Shown here: piece by piece, positions 16,341 to 24,535 of the stretch
How positions within the stretch are numbered: the first letter of the stretch is position 1
Layout of the letters: each line of letters starts with the position of its first letter
DNA from: Herbiconiux daphne
Lineage (GTDB): Bacteria; Actinomycetota; Actinomycetes; Actinomycetales; Microbacteriaceae
DNA length: 64,000 bases
Assembly: GCF_024979295.1 (NCBI RefSeq)
Contig: NZ_JANLCJ010000004.1
Coordinates: 248,001-312,000 of the forward strand
Direction of reading: 5' to 3'
The notes under the pieces: generated by a model
The model's input: only the letters and a program-made list of their open reading frames with translations
Databases searched by the model: none
Told to the model about the DNA's origin: nothing
Translations under genes and position numbers: made by a program

Positions 16341-17181
16341 CGGGGCCCTCTTCGACGACCACGTGATTCACCAGGGTGCCGATGCCCTCGATCGTCGTCA
16401 CCACCGTGCTGCCGTGAGCCAGGTAGCGCGGTGGCTTGCGCGCGTGTCCGACACCGCCGGGGGTGCCGCTGGCGATCACGTCGCCCGGGTTCAGGGTCAG
16501 CACGTGCGAGATGTACGACACCAGTGTGGGCGGGTCGAACACGAGGTCGCCCGTGTCGGAGCGCTGCATGACTTCGCCGTCGACCTCGGCGCGGATCTCC
16601 GTGTCGACCCCGTACTCGTCGGAGGTGACCAGCACCGGCCCGAAGGGAGCGGTCTTGTCGAACGTCTTTCCCTGCAGCCATTCGAGCGTGCGGCCCTGGT
16701 AGTCGCGCAGGGTGATGTCGTTGATCACGGAATAGCCGGCGATGGCGGCGGCCGCCGCGTCCCGGTCGAGTCGCCGCGCGGGCGAGCCGATCACGATGGC
16801 CAGCTCGGCCTCCCAGTCCAGCGCGTGGGAGGCGTATTCAGGCACCACGATCGCGTCGAATGCGCCGATGAGCGCCTCGGGATACTTCGAGAACAGGGTC
16901 GGGAACTCCGGCAGCACCCGCCCCATCTCGAGGATGTGGTTGCGGTAGTTGAGGCCGACGCAGATGATCTTCGACGGGGACGGGACGACGGGCGCCCACG
17001 ACGCGTCGTCGATCGCGGCGAGCGGATGCGTGGGGCCGTCGGCCGTGTCGGCGACGGTGCGCCAGTCAGGCTGGGCGAGCAGCGCTCCGACGTCGGTGCA
17101 TCCGGCGATCTCGATCGCCTGATCGGCTTCGACGCGCACCGCCACGGTGCCGGATGCGGTTCTCAGGGTCGCCAGTTTCAT
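16324..17181 (-). CDS. Fumarylpyruvate hydrolase (FAH family)
   Basis: A 285-residue FAH-domain hydrolase. Conserved blocks are ICVGLNYRNHILEMG, DWEAELAIVIG (metal-binding acidic residues), YSVINDITLRDYQ and LVSYISHVLTLNPGDVIASG followed by TPGGVG. It would split fumarylpyruvate to fumarate and pyruvate. ATG overlaps the dioxygenase stop as ATGA, so translation is coupled. 2-Oxohept-diene-dioate decarboxylases share the fold, but the operon decides for gentisate catabolism. Confidence 0.88.
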   Translation of the reverse strand: MKLATLRTASGTVAVRVEADQAIEIAGCTDVGALLAQPDWRTVADTADGPTHPLAAIDDASWAPVVPSPSKIICVGLNYRNHILEMGRVLPEFPTLFSKYPEALIGAFDAIVVPEYASHALDWEAELAIVIGSPARRLDRDAAAAAIAGYSVINDITLRDYQGRTLEWLQGKTFDKTAPFGPVLVTSDEYGVDTEIRAEVDGEVMQRSDTGDLVFDPPTLVSYISHVLTLNPGDVIASGTPGGVGHARKPPRYLAHGSTVVTTIEGIGTLVNHVVVEEGPGGRED

Positions 17182-18272
17182 CGTGCTCTCTCGTTCTCGT
17201 GCTGGGCGGGGGTGTAGGTGCGGGCGAAGTTGAGGCGGTCCATGATGGGGCCGTCGGTGAAGCGGAACAGGTCGAACTGCGTGTCGGCGTGCAGTGACCA
17301 CGGCACCCAGCTGGGCACCACGAACAGGTCGCCGGTTTCCAGTCTCGTCTCGGTGTCGCCGAGCACGACCGTGCCCGAGCCCTCGAACACCTGCCAGACG
17401 GCCGAGCCGACCTCGTGGGTGGGCGGCGTCGAAGCGCCGGCACGCAGCCGGTGGAACTCGCACCGGATGGTGGACATCACGTCGCCGCCGGTCGTGGGGT
17501 TCACGTAGCGGATGGCCGCGTGCCCCTGCGAGAGCGTGGCCGGGAAGCCCTCGTCCTCGAGCTTCAGTTGCTCGGTGAGGGCGGCGTCGGTGTGCTCCCA
17601 GCGGTAGGCGCTGAGCGGCGAGGAGATCTTGTCTTCGAGCACCGACATCGGTCGCAGGCCTGGGTGCGCCCAGAGCCGCTCGGCGCGCGAGAACTCCGGG
17701 CTCGCCTCATCCGTCACTCGCTCAGAACCGAACTCGAAGAAGCCCACATCCATCTGGCTCGAGAACGGGATGTCGAGGCCGTCGATCCAGGCCATCGGGT
17801 TCGCGGTGTCGTTGTGGTGGCCGTGGAAGTTCCAGCCCGGGGTGAGCAGCAGGTCACCGCGGCTCATCCGCACCGGGTCGCCGTTCACGACCGTCCACAC
17901 TCCCTCGCCCTCCACCACGAACCGGAACGCGTTCTGGGCGTGGCGGTGCTCGGGGGCGGTTTCGTGACCGCCGAGATACTGGATGGCGCACCAGAGCGTC
18001 GGCGTGGCGTAGCCGGTGCCCGGTAGCCCCGGGTTCGTCAGGCCGACCGCGCGACGCTCGCCGCCGCGGCCGACCGGCACGAGCCGGCCCGAGCGCTCGG
18101 CGATGTCGAACAGGGTCTTCCAGCGCCAGACGAAGGGAATCGCCTGCGGAGCCGGTGTCATCGGCATCAGGTCGTCGCGTTGGGTCCACAGCGGAGCCAT
18201 GTCATTGGCGGCGAAATCACGGTAGAGCTGCTCGAGTTCCGGGGTGTCGGCCGATCCGTCCATCTGCTCCAT
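17178..18272 (-). CDS. Gentisate 1,2-dioxygenase
   Basis: A 364-residue bicupin that opens the gentisate ring to maleylpyruvate using Fe(II). The first cupin holds the iron ligands His109 and His111 (PEHRHAQNAF) and His150 (WNFHGHHND). The second cupin (residues 270-345: TPPTHEVGSAVWQVFEGSG) lacks a full metal triad, as usual for the family. ATG at 18272 is preceded by AGGAGG at 6 nt. It is first in an operon with isomerase and hydrolase. The promoter and candidate operators lie in the 81 nt between it and ppsA. Confidence 0.93.
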   Translation of the reverse strand: MEQMDGSADTPELEQLYRDFAANDMAPLWTQRDDLMPMTPAPQAIPFVWRWKTLFDIAERSGRLVPVGRGGERRAVGLTNPGLPGTGYATPTLWCAIQYLGGHETAPEHRHAQNAFRFVVEGEGVWTVVNGDPVRMSRGDLLLTPGWNFHGHHNDTANPMAWIDGLDIPFSSQMDVGFFEFGSERVTDEASPEFSRAERLWAHPGLRPMSVLEDKISSPLSAYRWEHTDAALTEQLKLEDEGFPATLSQGHAAIRYVNPTTGGDVMSTIRCEFHRLRAGASTPPTHEVGSAVWQVFEGSGTVVLGDTETRLETGDLFVVPSWVPWSLHADTQFDLFRFTDGPIMDRLNFARTYTPAQHENERAR

Positions 18273-18288
18273 CGCAGCCTCCTGTTTT

Positions 18289-18340
18289 TTAGTCAGTAGG
18301 CCAACTATATGACATTCATACAGTCAACTCCAGAGAGTTG
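18289..18340 (-). promoter_or_regulatory. Gentisate operon promoter with candidate operators
   Basis: On the minus strand TATAGT (18309-18304) is a good -10, giving a leader of about 25 nt. Flanking it are TATGA-N3-TCATA (18308-18320), CAACTC-N4-GAGTTG (18325-18340) and the 8-mer GCCTACTG (18301-18294) at the predicted start point. The CAACTC repeat may also be the ppsA terminator. GCCTACTG and AATGTCATA recur before the Liv operon. Confidence 0.55.
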
Positions 18341-18353
18341 CGCCGTTTCCCGA

Positions 18354-20720
18354 TCACCGCGCGGCCACGGACTGACTGAGGCTCTGCCAGGTGGACACCA
18401 CCGTGTCGGGATTCAACGAGATGCTGCCGATGCCGCGCCGCATCAGCCACTCGGCGAAGTCGGGGTAGTCGCTCGGACCCTGGCCGCAGATGCCGATGTA
18501 CTTTCCCCTCGCACGCGCAGCCGAGATCGCCATCTCCAGCAGCGCCAAGACCGCGTCGTCGCGCTCGTCGAAGACATCCGCGACCAGGCCGGAATCGCGG
18601 TCGAGGCCCAGTGTCAGCTGGGTCATGTCGTTCGAGCCGATCGAGAAGCCGTCGAAATGATCCAGAAAGCGGTCGGCGAGGAGCGCGTTGGAGGGCAGTT
18701 CGCACATCATCACGATGCTCAGCCCGTTCTCGCCGCGGCGGAGCCCGTTCGCGTCGAGCAACTCGATGACGCCCTGCGCCTGAGCGACCGTGCGCACGAA
18801 GGGCACCATGATCTTGACGTTCGTGAGCCCCATCTCGTCGCGCACGAATCGCAGCGCCTCACACTCCATGGCGAAGCAGTCCTGGAACTCCGGCGTGAGA
18901 TACCGTGCCGCCCCGCGCCAGCCGAGCATCGGGTTCTCTTCATCCGGCTCGAACGTCTCACCGCCCAGCAGGTTCGAGTACTCGTTCGACTTGAAGTCCG
19001 AGAGTCGCACGATCACGGGCCGCGGGGCGAACGCGGCAGCGATCGTGGCGATGCCCTCGGCCAGTCGGGTCACGAAGTAGTCGCGGGGGGATGCATAGGC
19101 TTCTGTCTGCAGAGCGATCGCAGCGCGGATGCTCTCGTCGACGAGCTCGGGCTCGAGCAGCGCGCGCGGGTGGATGCCGATCTGCCGGTTGATGATGAAC
19201 TCCAGCCGCGCCAGGCCCACGCCGGCACTCGGCAGCTGACCGAAGGCGAAAGCCTGGTCGGGGGTGCCGACGTTCATCATGATGTCGACCGGGAGCGGTG
19301 GGAGCTCGCCGGCGTCGGTCTCCTCCAGGTCGAAGGCCAGTTCTCCGGCGTACACGAGGCCGGTGTCACCTTCGGCGCAGGAGACGGTCACCGGCTGGCC
19401 GGTGGCGAGGAGTTCCGTCGCGTGGCCGGTTCCGACGACGGCGGGGATGCCGAGTTCACGTGCGATGATCGCCGCGTGGCACGTGCGGCCGCCGCGATTG
19501 GTCACGATGGCCGAGGCTCGTTTCATGATGGGCTCCCAGTCAGGGTCTGTCATGTCGGCGACCAGCACCTCGCCGGGACGGAATTCCGCCATCTCGCGCA
19601 GATCGGTGAGGATCCGGGTCTGGCCGGTGCCGATCTTCTGACCGATGGCGCGGCCCTCGATCACGACGTCGCCGCTCTCTCGCAGCGAGTACCGGGTCAC
19701 GGTGCCCGCGCTCCTTCGGGACTGCACCGTCTCCGGCCGAGCCTGCACGATGTAAAGGCCTCCGTCGCTACCGTCCTTCGCCCACTCGATGTCCATGGGT
19801 CGCCCGTAGTGGTCTTCGATGACGAGGGCATACCGGGCCAGTTGCGTCACGTCCTCATCGGTCAGCGACAGTTTGCGCTGGTCGGCCTCCTCGACCGGCA
19901 CGATGCGTGTGGTCTCGGTGGTCCCGGGCTCGCTGTAGACCATCTTGAGAGCCTTGCCTCCGACAGAGCGCTTCAGAATGGCGGGCCGCCCGTCCCGCAG
20001 CGCAGGCTTGTAGACATAGAACTCGTCGGGGTTCACAGCTCCCTGCACCACCATCTCGCCCAGACCGTAGGACGACGTGAGGAAAACGGCCTGGTCGAAC
20101 CCGGATTCGGTGTCGATCGTGAACATGACACCGGATGCGGCGAGGTCCGAGCGCACCATCTGCTGCACGCCGACCGAGAGGGCGATGGGTAGTCGGTCGT
20201 AACCACTGTGGATGCGGTAGGCGATGGCCCGATCGTTGTAGAGCGAGGCGTAGACCTCGTGGGCGTAGCGCAGGACCGCCTCGATACCCGTGACGTTGAG
20301 GAAGGTCTCCTGCTGACCGGCGAACGATGCATCCGGCAGGTCTTCCGCCGTCGCCGAGGAGCGAACGGCGTAGGAGTTGCCGCGGCCGCCGTCCAGGTCG
20401 GCGAAGGCGGCCCGGATGTCGGCCTCGAGACCGGCCGAGAAGGGCCGCGCAAGGATCGCCGCTCTGATCTCCTTGCCCGCGCAGGCGAGAGCGTCGACAT
20501 CGTCGGCGTCCAAGCCCCGGAGGATCGCATCGATCTGGCTCTCGAGTTCCCCCGACAGGAAGTCGCGATAGGCATCCGCGGTGGTGGCGAATCCGTTCGG
20601 CACCCGCACGTCCAGGTGCGCGAGATTGTTCACCATCTCGCCAAGGGATGCGTTCTTGCCGCCCACCTTGTCGACGTCGGACAAAGAGAGGTCTGTGAAC
20701 CAGAGGATGTTTCGGCTCAT
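18354..20720 (-). CDS. ppsA: Phosphoenolpyruvate synthase
   Basis: A 788-residue PEP synthase making PEP from pyruvate and ATP. It has an ATP-grasp domain ([12 protein letters not shown] at 19-30; [20 protein letters not shown]), a phosphohistidine domain with [10 protein letters not shown] (His415, and Thr413 two residues before, the target of the regulatory kinase) and a C-terminal barrel ([34 protein letters not shown] with the catalytic Cys). The start 13 nt after the regulator gene marks an operon. It supports gluconeogenesis during growth on pyruvate-yielding substrates such as gentisate. Confidence 0.95.
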   Translation of the reverse strand: MSRNILWFTDLSLSDVDKVGGKNASLGEMVNNLAHLDVRVPNGFATTADAYRDFLSGELESQIDAILRGLDADDVDALACAGKEIRAAILARPFSAGLEADIRAAFADLDGGRGNSYAVRSSATAEDLPDASFAGQQETFLNVTGIEAVLRYAHEVYASLYNDRAIAYRIHSGYDRLPIALSVGVQQMVRSDLAASGVMFTIDTESGFDQAVFLTSSYGLGEMVVQGAVNPDEFYVYKPALRDGRPAILKRSVGGKALKMVYSEPGTTETTRIVPVEEADQRKLSLTDEDVTQLARYALVIEDHYGRPMDIEWAKDGSDGGLYIVQARPETVQSRRSAGTVTRYSLRESGDVVIEGRAIGQKIGTGQTRILTDLREMAEFRPGEVLVADMTDPDWEPIMKRASAIVTNRGGRTCHAAIIARELGIPAVVGTGHATELLATGQPVTVSCAEGDTGLVYAGELAFDLEETDAGELPPLPVDIMMNVGTPDQAFAFGQLPSAGVGLARLEFIINRQIGIHPRALLEPELVDESIRAAIALQTEAYASPRDYFVTRLAEGIATIAAAFAPRPVIVRLSDFKSNEYSNLLGGETFEPDEENPMLGWRGAARYLTPEFQDCFAMECEALRFVRDEMGLTNVKIMVPFVRTVAQAQGVIELLDANGLRRGENGLSIVMMCELPSNALLADRFLDHFDGFSIGSNDMTQLTLGLDRDSGLVADVFDERDDAVLALLEMAISAARARGKYIGICGQGPSDYPDFAEWLMRRGIGSISLNPDTVVSTWQSLSQSVAAR

Positions 20721-20733
20721 GTTCTGCTTTCGT

Positions 20734-21594
20734 TCAGTCGCGGTGCGCGAGATTCTGGATGATGACGGTCGACATCTCTTCGACGGATCGAGTGGACGAG
20801 TCGATGTGCGGGATGCGGTGGGCCGAATAGATCCGGTTGGTCTGCCGAAGTTCCCACGTGCATTGCTCGAGCGATGAGTAGCGAGAATCGGCACGGCGTT
20901 GGGTGCGGATTTGTGCCAGTCGCGCGGCGGTGGTTGTGATGCCGTAGAGGCGGGGAGCGAGATGGGCGATCGCGCCCGGCAACTCGCCCGAGCGGAGGTC
21001 TTCGTCGACGAGCGGATAGTTGGCCACGAGTAGGCCGTGCTGGAGGGCGAGGTACATGGTGGTGGGCGTCTTGCCGCAGCGCGAGGGTCCGATCAGGATG
21101 ACGTCGGCCTTCTCCAGGGCGCGTCTGCTTTGGCCGTCATCGTGTTCCAGGGCGTATTCGACCGCCGCCATCCGCGCGTTGTAGCGCACCGCGTCGCCGA
21201 TGCCGTGCAGCCGGGCCGGCTGGCGCACGCCGGACACTCCGAGCAGCTCTTCCATCCGCGACATGTGGGTGTCGAAGAAGTCGATGAGCTCGCAACGGCT
21301 GCGGTGCAGCCGCTCCCGCACAGCGTCGACGGCGGTGGTCGAGAATGCGATGGCCGGCCCTGCGGCAGCGGCGGCATCGAGTACCGCGACGATCTTGTCC
21401 GCCTCGGCGGGAGTGGAGATGAAGGGGTAGAGGCGGCGCTCGAATGCGAACCCGGGAAACTGCAGGAGGAGTGCGTTTCCCATGGTCTCGGCAGAGATGC
21501 CCGTGCTGTCCGAGAGGAAGAAGACCCGAACGACCGGAGACGCAGGCCTGTCGACCCTGTGCACCTCGCCGGGCTGGCCCGAAAACATCGTCAT
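20734..21594 (-). CDS. ppsR: PEP synthase regulatory protein (ADP-dependent kinase/pyrophosphorylase)
   Basis: A 286-residue PSRP/DUF299 protein that inactivates PEP synthase by ADP-dependent phosphorylation of the Thr near the catalytic His, and reverses this with phosphate. The start of the domain reads [19 protein letters not shown] (26-44). The P-loop is [10 protein letters not shown] (169-178), followed by [18 protein letters not shown]. The target motif RTCH is present in the adjacent PpsA. An ATG at 21588 is an alternative start. Confidence 0.93.
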   Translation of the reverse strand: MTMFSGQPGEVHRVDRPASPVVRVFFLSDSTGISAETMGNALLLQFPGFAFERRLYPFISTPAEADKIVAVLDAAAAAGPAIAFSTTAVDAVRERLHRSRCELIDFFDTHMSRMEELLGVSGVRQPARLHGIGDAVRYNARMAAVEYALEHDDGQSRRALEKADVILIGPSRCGKTPTTMYLALQHGLLVANYPLVDEDLRSGELPGAIAHLAPRLYGITTTAARLAQIRTQRRADSRYSSLEQCTWELRQTNRIYSAHRIPHIDSSTRSVEEMSTVIIQNLAHRD

Positions 21595-21674
21595 ATTTCC
21601 GAGGCTAGAGAGAATTCGCCCCGCGCAACGGAAGGCATCTCGAAAAGAATCGCGTAATTTGCCGCTGTGTCATA

Positions 21675-21692
21675 CCGGCGGGATCACGCCGG
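21675..21692. terminator. Small GC-rich hairpin
   Basis: CCGGCG (21675-21680) and CGCCGG (21687-21692) form a perfect 6-bp stem with a 6-nt loop between the tRNA-Met terminator and ppsR. It may back up the tRNA terminator. No other feature is seen in 21595-21737. Confidence 0.3.
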
Positions 21693-21737
21693 CCCAGGCG
21701 CGCGGGGGAAGCTCGACACCGCACCCGTACGGCAAAG

Positions 21738-21775
21738 CGAAAACCCCCAAGATGGCGAGATCTTGGGGGTTTTCG
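21738..21775. terminator. Symmetric terminator of the tRNA-Met gene
   Basis: Perfect 16-bp arms (21738-21753 and 21760-21775) around a 6-nt loop. The stem CCCCCAAGAT is followed by TTTT on both strands, so it works in either direction. It abuts the 3' end of tRNA-Met. Confidence 0.92.
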
Positions 21776-21849
21776 TAGCGGGGGCGGGACTTGAACCCGC
21801 GACACCACGATTATGAGCCGTGTGCTCTAACCACCTGAGCTACCCCGCC
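21776..21849 (-). tRNA. tRNA-Met (CAT), elongator type
   Basis: A 74-nt cloverleaf read on the minus strand: acceptor GGCGGGG pairs with CCCCGCT, D arm GCTC/GAGC, anticodon loop CTCATAA with stem CACGG/TCGTG, T arm GCGGG-TTCAAGT-CCCGC, discriminator A. The paired G1-T72 end and A1-free acceptor fit an elongator rather than an initiator. CCA is not encoded. Confidence 0.95.
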
Positions 21850-21900
21850 TTGACTCCGAACGTTGGCCGCGGCCACGAGGGCCGGGCCGGCCGAAGCCGG

Positions 21901-21972
<72 letters not shown>

Positions 21973-22079
21973 GCGCGAAGCCGCGAACGGCTTTTGGCAC
22001 CAGTAGAGAATAGCATCCCTCGCGACGGCGTTTCGCCGCCGGTGACCGGGCGGCTCGGTCGCCTCCGCGCCAGCCTGTG

Positions 22080-22093
22080 TGCAAACGGTTCCA
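22080..22093. promoter_or_regulatory. LacI-family operator-like site before the GH13 gene
   Basis: TGCAAACGGTTCCA matches the cre/LacI-type consensus TGWAARCGNWWNCA at 13 of 14 positions and has the central CG. It ends 19 nt before a TAGAGT -10 (22113-22118), which itself lies 7 nt from the ATG. Repression by a LacI-type sugar regulator encoded elsewhere is likely. Confidence 0.55.
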
Positions 22094-22125
22094 GGTCTGC
22101 AGGCCCAGCGGTTAGAGTTCTCCTC

Positions 22126-23997
22126 ATGACTATCGCGAACACCCCCGAATCCGACCTCCCCACCACGGAGGTGACCGACGTCGAAACGGATGCGCAGCCC
22201 ACCCAGACCCTCGTCGGAACGGGTGCGGAATGGTGGCGTTCGGCGGTCATCTACCAGATCTATCCCCGGTCGTTCGCCGATGACGACGGCGACGGCATCG
22301 GCGATCTCGTGGGCATCACCAAGCGTCTGCCGGCCCTCGCCGACCTCGGCGTCGACGCGGTGTGGCTCTCGCCCTTCATGATCTCGCCCCAGCACGACGC
22401 CGGCTACGACGTCGCCGACTACTGCGACGTCGATCCGCTCTTCGGCACACTCGCCGACTTCGACGCGATGCTCGCCGAGGCGCACGGCCTCGGCATCCGG
22501 GTCATCGTCGACCTGGTGCCCAACCACACGAGCTGGGATCACCGGTGGTTCCAAGAGGCACTCGCCTCGCCCGAGGGCAGCCCCGAGCGCGACCGCTACA
22601 TGTTCCGCGACGGGCTCGGCCCGAACGGCGACATCATGCCCAACAACTGGGAGTCGGTGTTCGGCGGCCCGATGTGGGAGCGCGAGGTGCGCCCCGACGG
22701 CACGCTCGGGCAGTGGTATCTGCACATCTTCGACAAGTCGCAGCCCGACCTCAACTGGCAGAACCCGTGGGTGCGCGAGCGCTTCCACGACATCCTGCGG
22801 TTCTGGCTCGACCGCGGAGTCGACGGCTTCCGGGTCGACGTGGCGCACGGCCTCGTCAAGGAGGACGGTCTGCCCGACTACACGCCCCCGGCCGAGGCCG
22901 GCAGCATGGGCGGTGGAGTGCCGGCATCAGACCCCGCGCTGGCCGACGAGTTCGATGCCATTACCGAGCTCGCCGCGAGCGGCGAGTCGCGCGACGGAGC
23001 CCCGGTGGGTCTCGAGCCCGGCATCGACGCCGACGCGTCGACCGATCCGTCGACCCCGCCCTACTGGGCGCAGGAGGGCGTGCACGAGATCTTCCGCGGC
23101 TGGCACGCAGTGCTCGAGGAGTACGAGGGCGACCGCGTGCTCTGCGCCGAGGCATGGGTGGAGCCGCTCACGAAGCTCGCCCGCTGGGTGCGCCCCGACG
23201 AGATGCAGCAGGCCTTCAACTTCACCTACCTGTCGGCCGGCTGGTCGGCGCCCGAGCTGCGGCGTGTGATCGACACCTCGATCCACGCGTTCGGCACGGT
23301 CGGCGCCCCCTCGACCTGGGTGCTGTCGAACCACGACGTGGTGCGGCACGCCTCCCGCCTCGCGCTGACGGCCGACAACCTGCAGGGGGCGGGCATCGGG
23401 CCCGACTCCCCCGGGCTGCCCGACCCGGTGGTGGGGTTGCGCCGTGCGCGCGCCGCGACCGCCGTCATGCTCGCCCTGCCCGGCAGCGCCTACATCTATC
23501 AGGGCGAAGAACTCGGCCTGCCCGAGAGCATCTACCTGCCCGACTCCGCGCGGCAGGACCCGACCTGGTTCCGCACCAACGGCGAGCGCTACGGACGAGA
23601 CGGATGCCGCGTGCCCATCCCGTGGGAGGCCGGCCGCCCCACCTACGGCTTCGGCCCCGCGACATCCTCCCTCAGCTGGCTGCCCCAGCCCGACGACTGG
23701 GATGCGTATGCGCGCGACTCGCAGGACGGCGTGCCCGGGTCGACACTCGAGCTCTACAAGCTCGCGCTCGCCCTGCGCTCGAAGTTCGAGCTCGGCACGG
23801 GTTCGGTCGAGTGGCTGCCCGGCTACGGCGCCGACGTGATCGCGTTCCGCAACGGCCAGGTCACCGTCATCGCCAACACGGGCACCACCCCCGTCGAACT
23901 CCCGGTCGAATCCCACGCCGCCGACGTGCTGCTCTCGAGCGAATCCCTCACCGAACCCGCCCTCCCCGCCGACACCACCGTCTGGCTCATCGCCTAG
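22126..23997 (+). CDS. GH13 alpha-glucosidase / alpha-amylase-family glycosidase
   Basis: A 623-residue cytoplasmic GH13 enzyme with no signal peptide. The four conserved regions are DLVPNHTS, GFRVDVAHG (nucleophile Asp238), LCAEAWVEP (acid/base Glu342) and LSNHDVVRH (Asp404). The start YQIYPRSFADDDGDGIGDL and GEELGLPE near the end are typical of alpha-glucosidases acting on short oligosaccharides such as maltose, isomaltose or sucrose. An insertion rich in Gly/Ala/Asp (about residues 250-310) follows region II. ATG at 22126 lacks a Shine-Dalgarno site but has TAGAGT 7 nt upstream, so a leaderless transcript is likely. No transporter or regulator lies beside it. Confidence 0.9.
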   Translation: MTIANTPESDLPTTEVTDVETDAQPTQTLVGTGAEWWRSAVIYQIYPRSFADDDGDGIGDLVGITKRLPALADLGVDAVWLSPFMISPQHDAGYDVADYCDVDPLFGTLADFDAMLAEAHGLGIRVIVDLVPNHTSWDHRWFQEALASPEGSPERDRYMFRDGLGPNGDIMPNNWESVFGGPMWEREVRPDGTLGQWYLHIFDKSQPDLNWQNPWVRERFHDILRFWLDRGVDGFRVDVAHGLVKEDGLPDYTPPAEAGSMGGGVPASDPALADEFDAITELAASGESRDGAPVGLEPGIDADASTDPSTPPYWAQEGVHEIFRGWHAVLEEYEGDRVLCAEAWVEPLTKLARWVRPDEMQQAFNFTYLSAGWSAPELRRVIDTSIHAFGTVGAPSTWVLSNHDVVRHASRLALTADNLQGAGIGPDSPGLPDPVVGLRRARAATAVMLALPGSAYIYQGEELGLPESIYLPDSARQDPTWFRTNGERYGRDGCRVPIPWEAGRPTYGFGPATSSLSWLPQPDDWDAYARDSQDGVPGSTLELYKLALALRSKFELGTGSVEWLPGYGADVIAFRNGQVTVIANTGTTPVELPVESHAADVLLSSESLTEPALPADTTVWLIA

Positions 23998-24535
23998 CCC
24001 GCCCCGCGGGGGGAGGCCTGGCGCTCCGCGGGGGCGGCGGTGCCCCGCCGGGCAGGCGGCCCCCGCCGGCCTCGGCCCGGCGCACATCCCTCGCGCGGGC
24101 CCCCGCCGACAAACCTGCGCGCCCCTCCTGCCCCCCCGCCCGTCCAAACCGGCGCCCCCAACCAATACCGGCGCATCCGACCTGCCACACGCCTACGAAC
24201 AACCCACCCAACCGAGCCCCACGTCGCCCCACCCCGAGTCACCCGGCACGGCAGCGCAACCCGCAGGCCGCGCCCAACGACCCAAGGTGAGCATGTCGCG
24301 GCGCGCCGGCCGGGGACGGCACGCCCGGCGCACGGCGTCCAACCCGCCCCCACCCCGATGAACCCCGCCACACCCGGCACGGCAGCGCAACCCGCAGGCC
24401 GCGCTCAACGACCCAGGGTGGCGGCGTGGCCGCGCCCGCGACCGCGTCGTGACATGTCGCGGCGCGCCGGGCAGGGACCGGCGCGCCCTCCGCACGCCGC
24501 GCGCAGCACGCCGCCCGCAGCAGCTAGCACAGCAG
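23998..24535. repeat. 538-nt convergent intergenic region with an imperfect duplicated block
   Basis: No gene is supported here; the plus strand is strikingly C-rich. A 49-nt block at 24241-24289 recurs at 24372-24420 with two substitutions. A second shared 18-mer, starting CATGTCGCGG, lies at 24292-24309 and 24453-24470. The two copies are thus about 131-161 nt apart, with different spacing between the blocks. The region is bounded by the GH13 stop and the M23 peptidase stop, so it may hold terminators, although no single strong hairpin dominates. Confidence 0.7.
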
